A stretch of DNA of 64,000 nucleotides from Symsagittifera roscoffensis. Its lineage: Eukaryota > Xenacoelomorpha > Acoela > Convolutidae. Below the pieces are notes generated by a model, which was not told where the DNA came from, did not search any database, and saw nothing but the letters and a program-made list of their open reading frames with translations. The position numbers were made by a program, and so were the translations under genes. Positions 1-13,000 of the stretch are shown here, in pieces (position 1 is the first letter of the stretch; every line of letters starts with the position of its first letter). Location of the stretch: the NCBI RefSeq assembly GCF_963678635.1, contig NC_087066.1, forward strand, positions 67,215,477-67,279,476. The letters are read 5' to 3'.

Positions 1-831
1 TCATATTATTTAAAATTCTTTAAAAAAATTTAATTTTCCTTCTCTTCTGTAACTGTCTCCGAAATCTTGAGCTTGAAAAATTCAGGACCCTTCAACCCAA
101 CTTCAGATATTTTAAAACGTAAGGCTCCGTTCATTGCTTTCATGTGACTGAGAGGAAAAACTTAAATACGATAAAGAACGTTCCGACCACCAAAATAATG
201 AAAATTTGAAACATATTTACCAATTTTTTTTTGGATTGAGGACGCTTAGTTTAGGGGAAAAAACTGCTGAATGAGTGGTAATTAGAGCCATAATAACGTT
301 AAAACTGCAGTGAAATTAATGGAGTATCATCAAAATAGACTTAAAGAAAACACGCGCTATAGAAAAATTGAGTTACCGGGAAAAAATTTAGACCAATATT
401 CTCGACACTTTTTAATCCAATCACTGTGCCAAGGGCTTTAATATGACATCATAATTGAACCCCTACGAGCTTTCCTTGAAAACAAACTCGAGAAAACACG
501 CCTTAGTTCTTTCCCTTCACTTCGTGACTAGCCGGAACGAAAAGTGTTCAAATTTCAACTAAAATTAATTCATACTTATTTCAGTGCGAAAATATAATAT
601 CAATACTAAATATGATTTCCAAGTACTACTTGACTGCATATAAACCACAGTTACAAATTGATTATTTATACCTGTTTCATAGAAACACTACTATTCAGCA
701 AATTAGTAAATTCATTAAATTGTCTGACAAATATAAAACACTATTACAGTTTTTCGGGGTTAATGTGATGGCGGTTAAATAGAATAAAATTCATTAATTG
801 TTTGTTTCTTTTTCAGCTTGGCAGCGTCGGT
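1..831. other. 3' flank of AGL, no feature seen
   Basis: This AT-rich sequence lies downstream of the AGL stop codon. It probably includes the 3' UTR. No clear AATAAA on the minus strand, gene or repeat family was recognised. Confidence 0.4.
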
Positions 832-1089
832 CTACTTTTGATTCAACTCGTGAATAAGTTCCAAGGCGGTCGAAAAGGACCATGCTTGGGTGGGACTGCT
901 GAAGGAACAGATGTTTCCGTTCACATTGGTCAGTTCGGTCACGCCCCTCCACGGAGAATTGTGGATGTGTTCAGACATACGAGTGAGGTGCTGTGAGATG
1001 AGCTGTTCCGTCTCTCTCACTTCTCTCTTCAGCTTCCGACTGACTGCCAGTTTGGCCCGCAAGAAGAACCCAGTCAGCCACACCCACTC
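832..1089 (-). CDS. AGL: AGL coding exon 25, C-terminus and stop
   Basis: It encodes [60 protein letters not shown] and a TAG stop. It matches EWLWPIGYFLRAKL...TQAWSIATILETLYDL at the C-terminus of human AGL. The acceptor is TTTAG. Confidence 0.96.
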   Translation of the reverse strand, partial: EWVWLTGFFLRAKLAVSRKLKREVRETEQLISQHLTRMSEHIHNSPWRGVTELTNVNGNICSFSSPTQAWSFSTALELIHELNQK

Positions 1090-4000
1090 CTAAACACAAC
1101 CAGAATAGCAGGTTGCTGGGAATTTTGCTCAGAAAGTGTCGATCGACCGCAGCTATTGATCCACAACGATTATGGAAACATTTTCGCAGATCGACTATTT
1201 GTCTTAACGAAACGTTAAATTTAGTTCTGTTCACTGAGAAGTTCTGTTTAGGAGTCTAATTTAAAATATGTTATTTCTGGGGTCTTTGATCAGCTGTCAA
1301 CGAAAAAATTAGTTCATTTTAAAGTTTCTTTCCTTTAATCAGCTATCATTGTTCAATTTTAATTACTTAGTTGCCTTTTCGCCAAAAACTTGAGAAGAAG
1401 ATTTACGCTACTGCTGGATGATTTTGTCTTAGGGGGATTTAGTCCGCAAGCGTTCAAAACTTAGCGTGATTTAAATCGGGTCAGAAAACAGACTCACTGG
1501 TCCGTTATGGTAGTTGAAACCCTTTGCAAGATCGAAGTTTTCATCATCTCTGTCATTGTCGTACACTCCGTTGTATTTCCAGTCACTGAAACGAAGAACA
1601 CTTTCGACAATGAACACATTACTGGTGCTTCAAGAAGTTACTAGGTGGTCCCTCTAAGTTGAAATTCTATTTGTTTACGACAGAAAAATATCTATTAATA
1701 TTTACATGGATTCAATTTAAGACCACTTATTTGTACAATATTCAAATTAATTTAACCGAGAGAGGACAGCAAACGTACCCGATAGGGTCTCAAAACGCTG
1801 CCCCAAAGTAGCAAAATCAAGGTTTAGAACATTAGAGACGAATCCTAAATTATTCAACTTACCTCGGGTCTAGAGTTTTCATTCCCAAGGGACCAAGTAG
1901 CACTTTTTGGATTGTTTCAAGAGCACGCCACGCATTTTCCAGATCACACATCTCCAAGGCCTAAAAACGCTTCAATTTTCTAGCCAGTAAATACTTTTTA
2001 GCCGAGAAGTATGATCAAAAATTATTTGCATGTAGGTCCTCGTTTAGATCAAGAGGACACTTAGGAGCTCGAGGACGGCTTCTATGATCCGAATGATTAC
2101 GGATGACTTGGTATCTCTTCGAGCAAAAAAACAGCAGTGCATATTAAAATTGACGATCATCAACGTTGCTCCAGAAAGCGCAAGAGATCATTCTGATAAT
2201 ATATTGGTCGAAAATCTATCAAGGAGCTGTAAACGTATCAACACAGAAAAACAACGTTTCTGGACTCACCTCTGCAATTGCAATAGCGTAGTTGGGTCTG
2301 AGCTGGTAGTCAGTCCATGGGTTCTGGGACCCCAGAGTGTCCTTGTAGATGTTCTTCTTATTCACCAGTGACAAATCGTTGTACCTTTCATCGGGTGAAG
2401 CGCCCACGAAGAAGTGACAGTCGAAGCTTGCTCCTAGTCTCTCGGCCCAATTGGAGAATTTCAGAAGAGATCCATCTACAATCATAAAGCCCATGGCTAT
2501 TTTGACTACAAAAAAGCTCCAGATCAAGGCTGAAAATAGAAAAATCCTCAGTACAATTCAGTGTCACAGATGCTCAGTGGCATAGGCATCAACAACTTTT
2601 GTGTACAAATTGAATTTCTCAATAAAGGTGAAAACTTTTATTGTAAGTGAGCAATGTTCAAGGCATTCAGACGAAGAATAGTTAAAAAAAACGCATAATT
2701 TTTTCACCTTTTATTTTCACGCCTTCATAGGCATACATCTTTTTCTTGTTCAATTCACCCAGCCACTTCACACATGCATAGCACAACCCCTGCAGCTCCA
2801 CGGAGGCTCCATCGCGAGGAGTTGCCGGAGTGCCTCTGTTTCCAGCCCTGTCACTGGATCCCATCTTGTCCATCCAAGTTCCACAATTATATTTGTTGCC
2901 TCCAAGTGTAAAACCAGTAGCAGGATCCACAGACACTTCAACTGTGAAACCTAAAATGACAAAAATCATTCATACTGTCTCTTTATGATACGATAATAAA
3001 ATGTCACAGTCCTTTAAAATAATCAAGCAAGCTAATGTGGTACAAATAGTTTTAAAACACTTCGTGTTTAATCATACCTTTGCGCAAAACGCCTAGCGTT
3101 CGTGTTCTACGAAACAAAACTGTAAACAGCACAATTGACGGAATCAAGGTCAACCAATAATGAACACTAGTTTCGCAGTAGCAAAAAAGTACCTGGTTTG
3201 CACATATTACTGTCAATCTGTGGTCCAGCATTTCTCTCAACAAACCGGATTCCCTGTGCGTGCTTCTGAAGACCTTCTTGGATGATATCGGCCAAAGAAT
3301 GAAACTCCTAGAAAATAGATGATTTGTATGTGAACAGATCGTCATATGACTTGAGAATCTTGACGAGCCCTTAGAAGGTAACTTTCTCCCATTTACATAT
3401 AACAGAATCAAGGTCACGTAAAATTATATAAAAAATAAATAGGAATCTCCACTCAGTTACGTTGAGGATTTCAATTTACAAATTAGTCTTGAAATTTGTT
3501 CAAATTGTTGGGTCTCTTTCCCATGACGAAGAAAGCACGCTTCGCCTTCACGTATATCTTCCTTGCAATAACTAAGGGTAAAAATACTTCATTAAGACAA
3601 CGGAGGGAAAATAAAATTTAACACAGAGATGAAGCTGCACTTCGTAAACACAATTAAAAAACGGAAAAAAATAGCTTCGAAAAACGTAAAGGCGAAATAG
3701 AAAAAGGCAAGAATATGACAAATAGCCGGTTACTCTGCAAATAATAGAGAATGGTCCGACCACAGTTTTTCACATTAGTATCCTTTTTGGCGATAAAAAC
3801 GATCTGAACAAACAACTAAAACTTAGACATATTCGACAGTCATAGTAAAATAGGTACATTGGACAACAATTTAAAAAAATGACTACAAAAACAAAAAAAT
3901 ATCAAAAATGTCCCAGAAAAAATTTGTAAATTTATTTTTGAAATTTTTAATTCCCAAAATTTCGCGAAGAAGTCCAAAAAAAAAATTTTTTTAATCGACT

Positions 4001-7000
4001 AAAACAAAATCTTCGGGTCTTAAAACAAGCAAAAAAAACTAGTTAAAGCTTGCTCACTCGCCTTTACTCGCTCGAAATTAGACAAAAATCAAGAATTTCA
4101 AACCGGTATTTCTCAACACTGGGAAAAAATTTTTATGTCGTTCGAGTCACGACTGAAAGGGTTTAATACGATATATCAATCGAATCATTCCGGTGATTTT
4201 TGTCCATACTGATTTAGCGTGGATAAACAAAACGAAAAAGAAAACTAAAACATACCCGAATACAAAGTTCCTCCCCATTTTTCAAATGGCCGAAACAAGA
4301 AGTAGTAAAGAGTTTAGAGAAATAATTGACCTCTACGGGATTCAAACCTCAGCCCTGGAAAACCCAAGAACTGAAGTCTACTGCCATGCATACCTGTGCC
4401 ACTGGAGCCTGCAGAAACCAAACACTAATCAGTTATAAATTGGAGAATACATGCTATTAAGCAGCAAATGATATGCAACAACAGTGCCACCAAAATGAAC
4501 ACTTTTATTTGCAGGTTAGATTTGCAAAAAGTTCGTAACATGGCACCACTCTCGCTAGCTCGCATGTGAACGTAGATCACCACTCAAAACTCCGTAATTT
4601 ACAGAAAATAGCTAACAGACAATTGGAAGGGTGTCAATTAAACAAAAAGTGATTGACTTTTTAAAGCATTTTCAAAGAAAAATGTATAGCCTTGAAGCTC
4701 TTTGTTATTCAAGAATCCTTGATGATTGACGTTTTAATTAAAAAAAAACGGAACCAAATTGAGAGGTATGAGACAATATGTATTTTTCAATCAGCTCGAA
4801 AATCTCAAAATTAAAACGCACTTTCGAAACTAAACGTTTCTGCATTTTCATAATTGGAATGCTTAATCATCAGAAAAATAACATGTATTAAAAAGTGTCT
4901 GTAAACTATTATATTCAAGCTGGAGGTTACAACTGAAAAAAATTCAAATATCATATACTCACGTGTTCAGTTGACATTCTCTCGTAGAGTGCCGAGTCAT
5001 GTCGATAAATGCGGGCCACTTTCTCCTCCAACAACTTCCTAGCTTCTTCAGTAGTCATCGCCTGGCACAGGTGACGGATACTGTTCAGCCACCACCAGAC
5101 GGCGTCTCTGCAATTATACCTGGACACTTCTCCTCCTCCCAGTAGATTGGGAATCAAACCGTGGCGCATGGTTGAAGCGTAGCTTAGGATAATGTATCTG
5201 AAAGCAATACAAAAATATCTGAAAAATACGCCACACAAGCTAAGAACTAACGTGCGCACAATTCGAGTTAAATGAACTGCCAATCAAACATGCATTTTTA
5301 AACGTCGTTGATTTTCATACTGACCCTGACCTAACAATCTTTCTTTTTGAAAACTAAAAAAAAATTTGATCCCATTTAGTTTCAAAGATTGCAGGAAAAA
5401 AACGAGCACCAGTGGTGTTTCAAACCTGGCTTCTTTTATTCGACCAGGTATAATGAGGAGCCCCCTCAATGCAATGAACGTGTCCCTTCCCCAGTTGCGC
5501 CAGATTCCCTCGCTGAAGTGTGGGAGTCCGGCTGCCAGCGATGGGACATCACTCTGCAGTTTGTGGACATAGTCAAAGCTGGCCTTCATGTTGTCCAGCA
5601 GCACTGGTGCCAGAGCAGCCGTCTTGCACACTCCTGTCAGTTGGACTGAGCCAAGGAGCAACTTGCACTTCAGTGAACCAATATCTTCGTTCGGCCTGAA
5701 GAAAGAATTTTTGTTGGGACACTTAAGGCGATTGGCTGTTCAAGCTTATTTAAAATGCGAAGAAAAAAAGACATCCAAACGTTCCGCGAACAAAAAAAAG
5801 CAAAAATTCGCGTGTCCTATTTTAGTAGTAATACACAGACGCGAAGCTGAGCTTCGCGCCACTTGCGATACAAAAATGAAGAACTATGTTTAAAATCGAA
5901 CGGAAATAAAAGGAAAAAAAATTGTTTTTGGCATTAAATTTTTCAAAAGCCCAAAATATCAAAAAAAATACCTGTACCATTGAAAACTATACAAAGGCGT
6001 TTCGGAATAAAACAAACAAGTCGAATATTTAAAAAAAATCGGCGAAATTAAGCCGGATGAGACTAACCGGGCTTTGAGGTCTCAAGCATGGGTTTTACAG
6101 CAACATGGAAGACAGCTGCTGAACCTTCAAAAAATAGTCGGGCTACCAGAACTGTAAAAAAATAATCAGACGGACGATAGTATAAAAAGTCACAAACTCT
6201 ACTTAACAAAAAAATGAAACGGCCGGATACGAACAACAAGCATTTGCAGTCTCGAGCAGTTGTTACTTCTACAACAGATGGTTGATTGAAGTTGAATTTA
6301 TACTTACCAAGCGGTAACAAAGCCGAAAATGCCCAAGCAGAAACCCTTCAAGACAAAAAAACTTCAGCCCGCTTTCCCCTTAGAACACGCACACAAAAAA
6401 TTATTTCGGTCCTCAAAAGACGGAAAAGGGGGCCACTGAAATAAAAAAACCCAAACCAAATCAGCCAAATAAAAAGCAAATTTAAAAAAATATAGCCCAC
6501 AACTTTCCGATTTCTTAACTTTCAATTTCAAAAGAAAAAACATAGATGGCCTTGGGGCTCTTTCAATTTCTAGAACAAATTATGATTGACCTTTTTTTAT
6601 TCATTTAACCCAATTTGAGAAAACTGGATCAATAGGTAAAATTTTAGTCCGCTGCGAAATCTAAAAAAGAAGTCGATCACAAATAGAAGTCGAAGCTAGA
6701 AATCAATCACGTTTTAAAAATCATTGCGACCTATATAAGAGCCTGAACTACGTTGATCAATTCTTGAATAAACGGAAGCTAACAAATCGACTTGGTAAAA
6801 TTACAACCAATGTAACAATCAAATTTCGATTCGACCTGATTTTTGAAATGCTAAAACACTACGAGCAGCTACAATGAAAATAGTTTATAGCAAAAATAAA
6901 CAATTCTTACATGTGACAGCTATGCCGACAGAACAAACAGTCAAATATTAGGCCTACAATTTTTTTTAAACAGAAAATTACCGTTTGAAACGGAAAAATT

Positions 7001-10000
7001 CGAGCCCAGGACCTTTGCTGTCACAGGCGTATTCTTTACCTCCAGGCTAAGTGGGCAGGAGATACTAATAAACTTGAATTCAGTATGAACTCAGAGTCGA
7101 AGCTGTGCTTCGCAAGCAATTACAAGAACACGGCCAAAAAGCACCGCTATCAAGTTAGCTAAGAAAAAGTAGAAATAAGCCTCGAATGAGCAAAAACTCG
7201 GCTAAGTGCAACCTACTGCAATCCTATTCCAATCTGCAACCTACTGCAATCCAGAGATTTTGAGTCTCACTCACTATTTCCTCAGCCACTCAAGCTTATC
7301 AACCGAAAAACACTAGTCACGAACAAAGCAGCTACATATGCTAACAATTGCCAATGCGATTCAGCACCAAATATAAATAGACTCAATTTTGCTATTAATA
7401 ATTTGGAATATAACAAACTGAAGCCATCCACACTAACTTTGCATGTAACAGCTTGCAAAGCATAAAGCCACATTATGTTTAAATTATGCGTTTCAAAAAA
7501 ATTGCGAGCTATATTGACTAAGAAAATTTCTGAAATCAAGTTTTTCTTATTGTGATGTTGTTTAAAACAAATAGCTTCTTTCGGTTCATTTGATGAATCA
7601 AAAAAACATCAACTGTGTCGATTTATTACTATTCGAATGTCGAGGCACGTGCTATCAAAAAGCTGTAAAGGTGCTCCACCATTATTGGGGTGCCGCGCCA
7701 ATATTTGTTGCTTGGTTTGGAAAAAAAGAAGGTTCGTACTCATACACTAGCTTCGCAATTATAAACAAGGGACCAACAGGAGTCCAGATGAGTCCTGAGA
7801 AAAAAGTTATTCACCGGGAAAAAATAGCACCCGATTGCAATACCCTTGCTTTTCGCAAGAGTAACCAGCAGTCTGACGAACTTTCAGACAAACAACAATT
7901 AATTGTCGAAAAACAACTGATTTTATAGTTTGTACACAGAGGCGAAGCTGCACATCGCAAACACAAGCAAGAAAATGGAAATTTAAGAGTCTCGCATCTG
8001 CGTCACAATCACTTAAAAAGTTATCAACACAAGATGTCAATAAAGAAGCAACAGTTGCTCTTACAATGCAAAAGCTTTTCAGAAAAAGTACCATCAAATA
8101 AAATTGAAACTAATTCAATAAGCCGCAATCAAACCTCTGACATGTACATAAGGAGTGTCACATATTCGCATCTGTGCCACGGTCGCTTAAAAATAAACAA
8201 GGGAGCAGCTGCAGTTTGAGGTAAGCTGTTTGCTCATTTAGTAATTTTTCAAACTGTGTCAAAATGTCAAAAATTAGACATTTACCAAGTCCATATATGT
8301 TTGTCTTTCAAAAATTCGGAGAAATAAATTTTGCAGGAGAGATCCTTAGATCATCTCAATTCTAATGATTTGAAGATCATCTCAATTCGAATGAGTCTTT
8401 CAGAACTGACCAGGAAGTCCCAAAATAGGTATACATTTCTTTCGAACACAGCCGATTCCATACCAAAATTCGCTTTTGCAGGGGACAATCGGTTATGTCG
8501 GGAATACCCCTAGTGCTTGTTTTTTCGATTAGGCCTCAAGGTTAGATTTGGCACATAAGTTTTCAAGAAAAAACCAAAAAAGCACAAAAATTAAACAATG
8601 CTCTCAACAAAATTTCGGGCGTAGCCGCTGTGCAGAGAAAATCATTGGAGCATAATCAATCGATTAGGACCGTAACCTTAGATTTGTCTGGGTAGTTTCA
8701 GAAAACCCAAGACAACGGTCAAAATTTGAAACATTGGACATTTTTTGTGGTCAGTCCAAAAAATTGATAAAGACAATTCTCAAGTACATAGATGAAGCTT
8801 AAAACAATTGAGGGAATCGATTTATGAAGTGGATACCCCTACAACTTATTTTTCGATTGAGCCCTCAATCTCAGATTTGGTACCGTAGTTCTCTAAAACG
8901 CGGTCAACTACTCAAAAATTGGACTTTTTCTAAATCCAACTTTGCTTTCCTACAAAACGGGTTTTTCGTGACCTTTACACTTATGCTGTTCGGTAGACGA
9001 GTTTGCATTCATTTCAGCAAAAGAAATGAATTGAACTAGGGGCCCAGCTGAAAGCTGGAGAGACCTGTTTGATTATTTTAATATTGATTATTTTAAAATT
9101 GTTTTAAAATTTCAGGTTTCTCAAGTCAATAGCGCCCTTCCTACGCAAAAAAAGTGAAAGAGAAGCTTATGCAATCATTGGTAACGTTTTCGGAGCCATA
9201 CAACTTTTTAAGTTCCCTATTTAGAAGGACTGCCCGCGCCCGATAGACGTCGTTCTGCCGGGGAGGAGAGATCATACAAAAAATCGTCCTCCCCGTTGTT
9301 CTAATACACCTTTGAGGAGTAGAATTGAAGTATATAAATGATTAAAGTGAGAGGTACAGATTTTTAATGATACCTCTGAATTGATCTATGAGCGCATCAG
9401 GTGACATTTTCAATACATCATTGCTTCCACACAAGATGACAATGGTGTCGTACTGATCGATTGGCGCATGTTTTAAGTGATTTATGACCTCCCATTAAAC
9501 GGGCCTTTCACAGTGCGACAAGGCAAACCGTATCAATCATGGTTACATGCTAAATATATTTAAAATAAAATCATATGCACAATGCTTCAACAATGTGAAT
9601 ATATATTCACTAGAATTAAGTGAAATGTGTGTTTCACAAACCAGCTAACATTAATGAAATAAAGTATTTTTCATTTTTCTAAAGACTCTTTAATTTTCGA
9701 ATTAATTAAATTTTGTCCAAGCATTGCAAATATGACTATAATATGTTGACTATAACTGACATCACAAAAACGTTCTGGAACAAACCGACCTGATCAAAGA
9801 GAACTAGCGTAACTCGTGCAACTTCTCGTTGGACTTCTTCGAACCATACAAAAAAACTCAACACAAAGCCAATAGCACCAAGCAAAAGCGAGAAAACGTA
9901 AGCATAGCGGATTCCATTGTCTAAAAAATACACACAATAAGTATATTGAATCTTTGTTCCAATGCCAAAAAACGTTTAAAAAAACTTTTCCTAAGTGTAC

Positions 10001-13000
10001 AGCTCTTCCCCGAGACAAATTAAGGACCAGCCCCTTGGGCAGGGGAGTTTCCTACAACCTGGTCTATCGATTAAACCCTTAATCCCAAATCTGGATGGGT
10101 AGTTTTTGAGGAAATCGATAATTTCCGAAAAAAAAGGCCAAAAAAGTGACTTTTCCTAAGTCTATAGCTCTTCCTCTAGGCAAGTTAAGGACCAGCCGCT
10201 TGGGCGGGGGAGTTTCCTACAACCTGGTCTATCGATTAAACCCTTAATTCCAAATCTGGATGTGTAGTTTTTGAGGAAATCGATAATTTCCGAAAAAATA
10301 GGCAAAAAAATCAAAAAAGTGACTTTTTCCTAAGTCTATAGCTCTTCCCCTAAGCAAATTAGGGACAAGCCGCTTGGGCAGGGGAGTTTCCTACAACCTG
10401 GTCTATCGATTAAACACTTAATCCCAAATCTGGATGGGTAGTTTTTGAAGAAATCGAAAAAGTTTGAAAAAATGGCCTAAAAACCGAAAAATTGACTATT
10501 CCTAAGTGTATAGCTCTTCCCCTAGACAAATTAGGGACGAGCCGTTTGTGTAGAGGGGGGGTTCCTACAATCTGGTCTATCGATTAAACCCTTAATCCCA
10601 AATCTGGACTGGTAGTTTTTGAGGAAATCGGAAAGATTTGAAAAAAGGCCGAAAAAGTCAAAAAAGTGACTTTTCCTAAGTCTATAGCTCTTCCCCTAGG
10701 CAAGTTAAGGACCAGCCGCTTGTGCGGGGGAGTTTCCTACAACCTGGTCTATCGATTAAACCCTTAATTCCAAATCTGGATGGGTAGTTTTTGAGGAAAT
10801 CGATAATTTCCGAAAAAATAGGCAAAAAAATCAAAAAAGTGACTTTTCCTAAGTCTATAGCTCTTCCCCTAAGCAAATTAGGGACCAGCCGCTTGTGCAT
10901 GGGAGTTTCCTACAACCTGGTCTATCGATTAAACCCTTAATCCCAAATCTGGACGGGTAGTTTTTGAGGAAATCGAAAATTTCCGAAAAAATGGGCAAAA
11001 AGTGAAAAAAGTACCGAGTTGTGAAGCTTTTCTAAGACCGTAGGGGGTGGGGTAGGGTAAAAATTGCCCTAAATTTTATGCAGGCAGGTAGGTGAAACGC
11101 TACTGAATCCATTGGTACCACTTTTATGAGAATCTGACGGGTAGTTTTTTGGGAAAGCGAATTTTTCGAAAAATCGTCTCAAAAAAAAAAAAAAAAAAAA
11201 AAAAAAAACCAGATCTCATCTGAAAAAAAAAAAACGTTTTCATAATACCTGTTTAATAAATCAAACAGGAACTTAACCAGATCAAACGTTAAACTATGAA
11301 AACTCAAATTTGAGCCTGAACAAAACTAAATTTTTTCAGGAAAAAACAAAAAAACTAGCCTGACCTATATAAAAGTCCGAACTACATTCATCGACTCTTA
11401 AAAAAAGATTTTTGCTGAGTTAAAACTTTTTCAACAAAAAATAATTGGATTGATGCTTATACAGATACAGACAAAATTACTACCTTTTCTTTCGATTAAA
11501 CCTTTGATCTCACATTTAGCAGACAAGTTCGGAAAAATCAGAAGTTTCCAAAAACAGTCAAAACATCAAAACTAGACAATTTCTAGGGCTTTAACTTTTT
11601 GTAACAAAGATAAGGAGGCAGTCGTTTAAACAGAGAGGTTTTCTAACACCGGTTCTTGCGATTGAACCTTTGATCCCAGATGTATGGCAAGTTAGTGTTT
11701 GAGAAAAAGAGAAAAATCCAATAAATGGGTCCATGAACCTGTCGGAGGCGGTCGTGTAAGGTAAAAAGAGATTAGCGGAATATGCGGCACACAGAGCAGC
11801 AACCGGTCTTTTCACCAGTTTTGTGAAAATAAGGGTGCCACCTAAAGTAGCACCAAAAAATGCGACTTAGGTTGGAAAAAATTTGCCCTGTAGTGTCAAA
11901 TTACGCTCCGCATGTCTAAATATTGTCAATTGAAACCAGAAGATTATTTACCGCTCTCAAAATTGGTCGAAAAATGTCAAATAATTATCACTTGCACACC
12001 ATTACTCACTGGTTTAACTTGATCATGATCTGTTTCACACATGCATTGTAAATAGCAGTCACGAGACACTGCAAGTACGCTGGCTTCAGATACATCGGCA
12101 GCTTCTTCATCTCTTTAACCACAGGCTCCAGCCACTCACCCACCTGCACAAAAATGCACTTTCTTCTTGATTAAAGAAAAAGCTGTAGTTTCCAAAATAT
12201 TTAGGCTATTTAGTTATTTGAAATAAAATTTTCATTTTTATAGGTTTGTTTTGATATAATTTTCATATGATTCTTTTTCCTAAAAAGCAGTAAGCACATT
12301 TAAACGTATATTCAGATCCGGAGACTACGAAAAGGATCAGAAAAACAACCTCAAAAAATGAATCAATTAGACTTCACTAGAAGGAACGGTGTGGCAATAA
12401 CTGTTCTTTACCTGTTTGACATTGGGCTGCATTTTGAGTCTGTTGACGGAATAGTCCATGAGCCAGTCCCCCTGTCGCACATTCTCACACAGCGGGTGTC
12501 CCAAGTCCCCACCTGCCACTGCCTCATCCAGCACAAACTTCACACCTAACACAACACATTTTGATTAAGTTGAAAACAAAAACTTCTAAGACCTAAAACC
12601 TAGAAACTCTTGTAAGTCAATGTCGGATAAAAGCAGTCAATGCTTAGGAAAAAATCCCCCACCAGCCTGCAAATTTTACTAAGTTTTTTCTGTTCACTTT
12701 GTCCGATTGATACACAAATTGGCATACCGATTAATTAGACCATGACAAACGTATGTGGTCTCCATACTTATACTTTTGAAACCCCTCGTCACGCCAAAAA
12801 ACGGATACTCATCTGAGGTGGGGGAGGAAAAAAGAGCTTAAAAAAGGATAGCAATCCTTGAATTTTAATTGATAAAATGACAAACCAAAAAAACATAGTA
12901 TCCAAAAAAAAACATTGAACTTATGTCCTCGGTTGAATCTCGAACGAATTGACAGAAAAGCATCTAGCACAGGACAGATGAACTGCTTCATTTTTCACAA

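Larger units (their letters stand above)
9036..11271 (-). mobile_element. Helitron-like element, copy 1
   Basis: Read on the minus strand, it starts TTCCTGTTTGATTTATTAAA at 11,271 and ends with the hairpin CCAGCTTTCAGCTGG, four bases, then CTAG at 9,036, followed by a host T. These are canonical Helitron 3' features. It interrupts a 430-bp MITE: the flanks (ending 9,035 and resuming 11,272) join into the intact MITE sequence with no target-site duplication. Inside, in transcription order, are a tandem array of about 170-bp units (9,980-11,060), a putative captured exon (9,790-9,920) and an SGNH-hydrolase fragment (9,361-9,510). No Rep/helicase coding is visible, so it is non-autonomous. Confidence 0.75.

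Noticed and set aside
9980-11060. CRISPR-like array
   Set aside because: Whole units of about 170 bp are repeated with no unique spacers, in a eukaryotic intron; this is a satellite.
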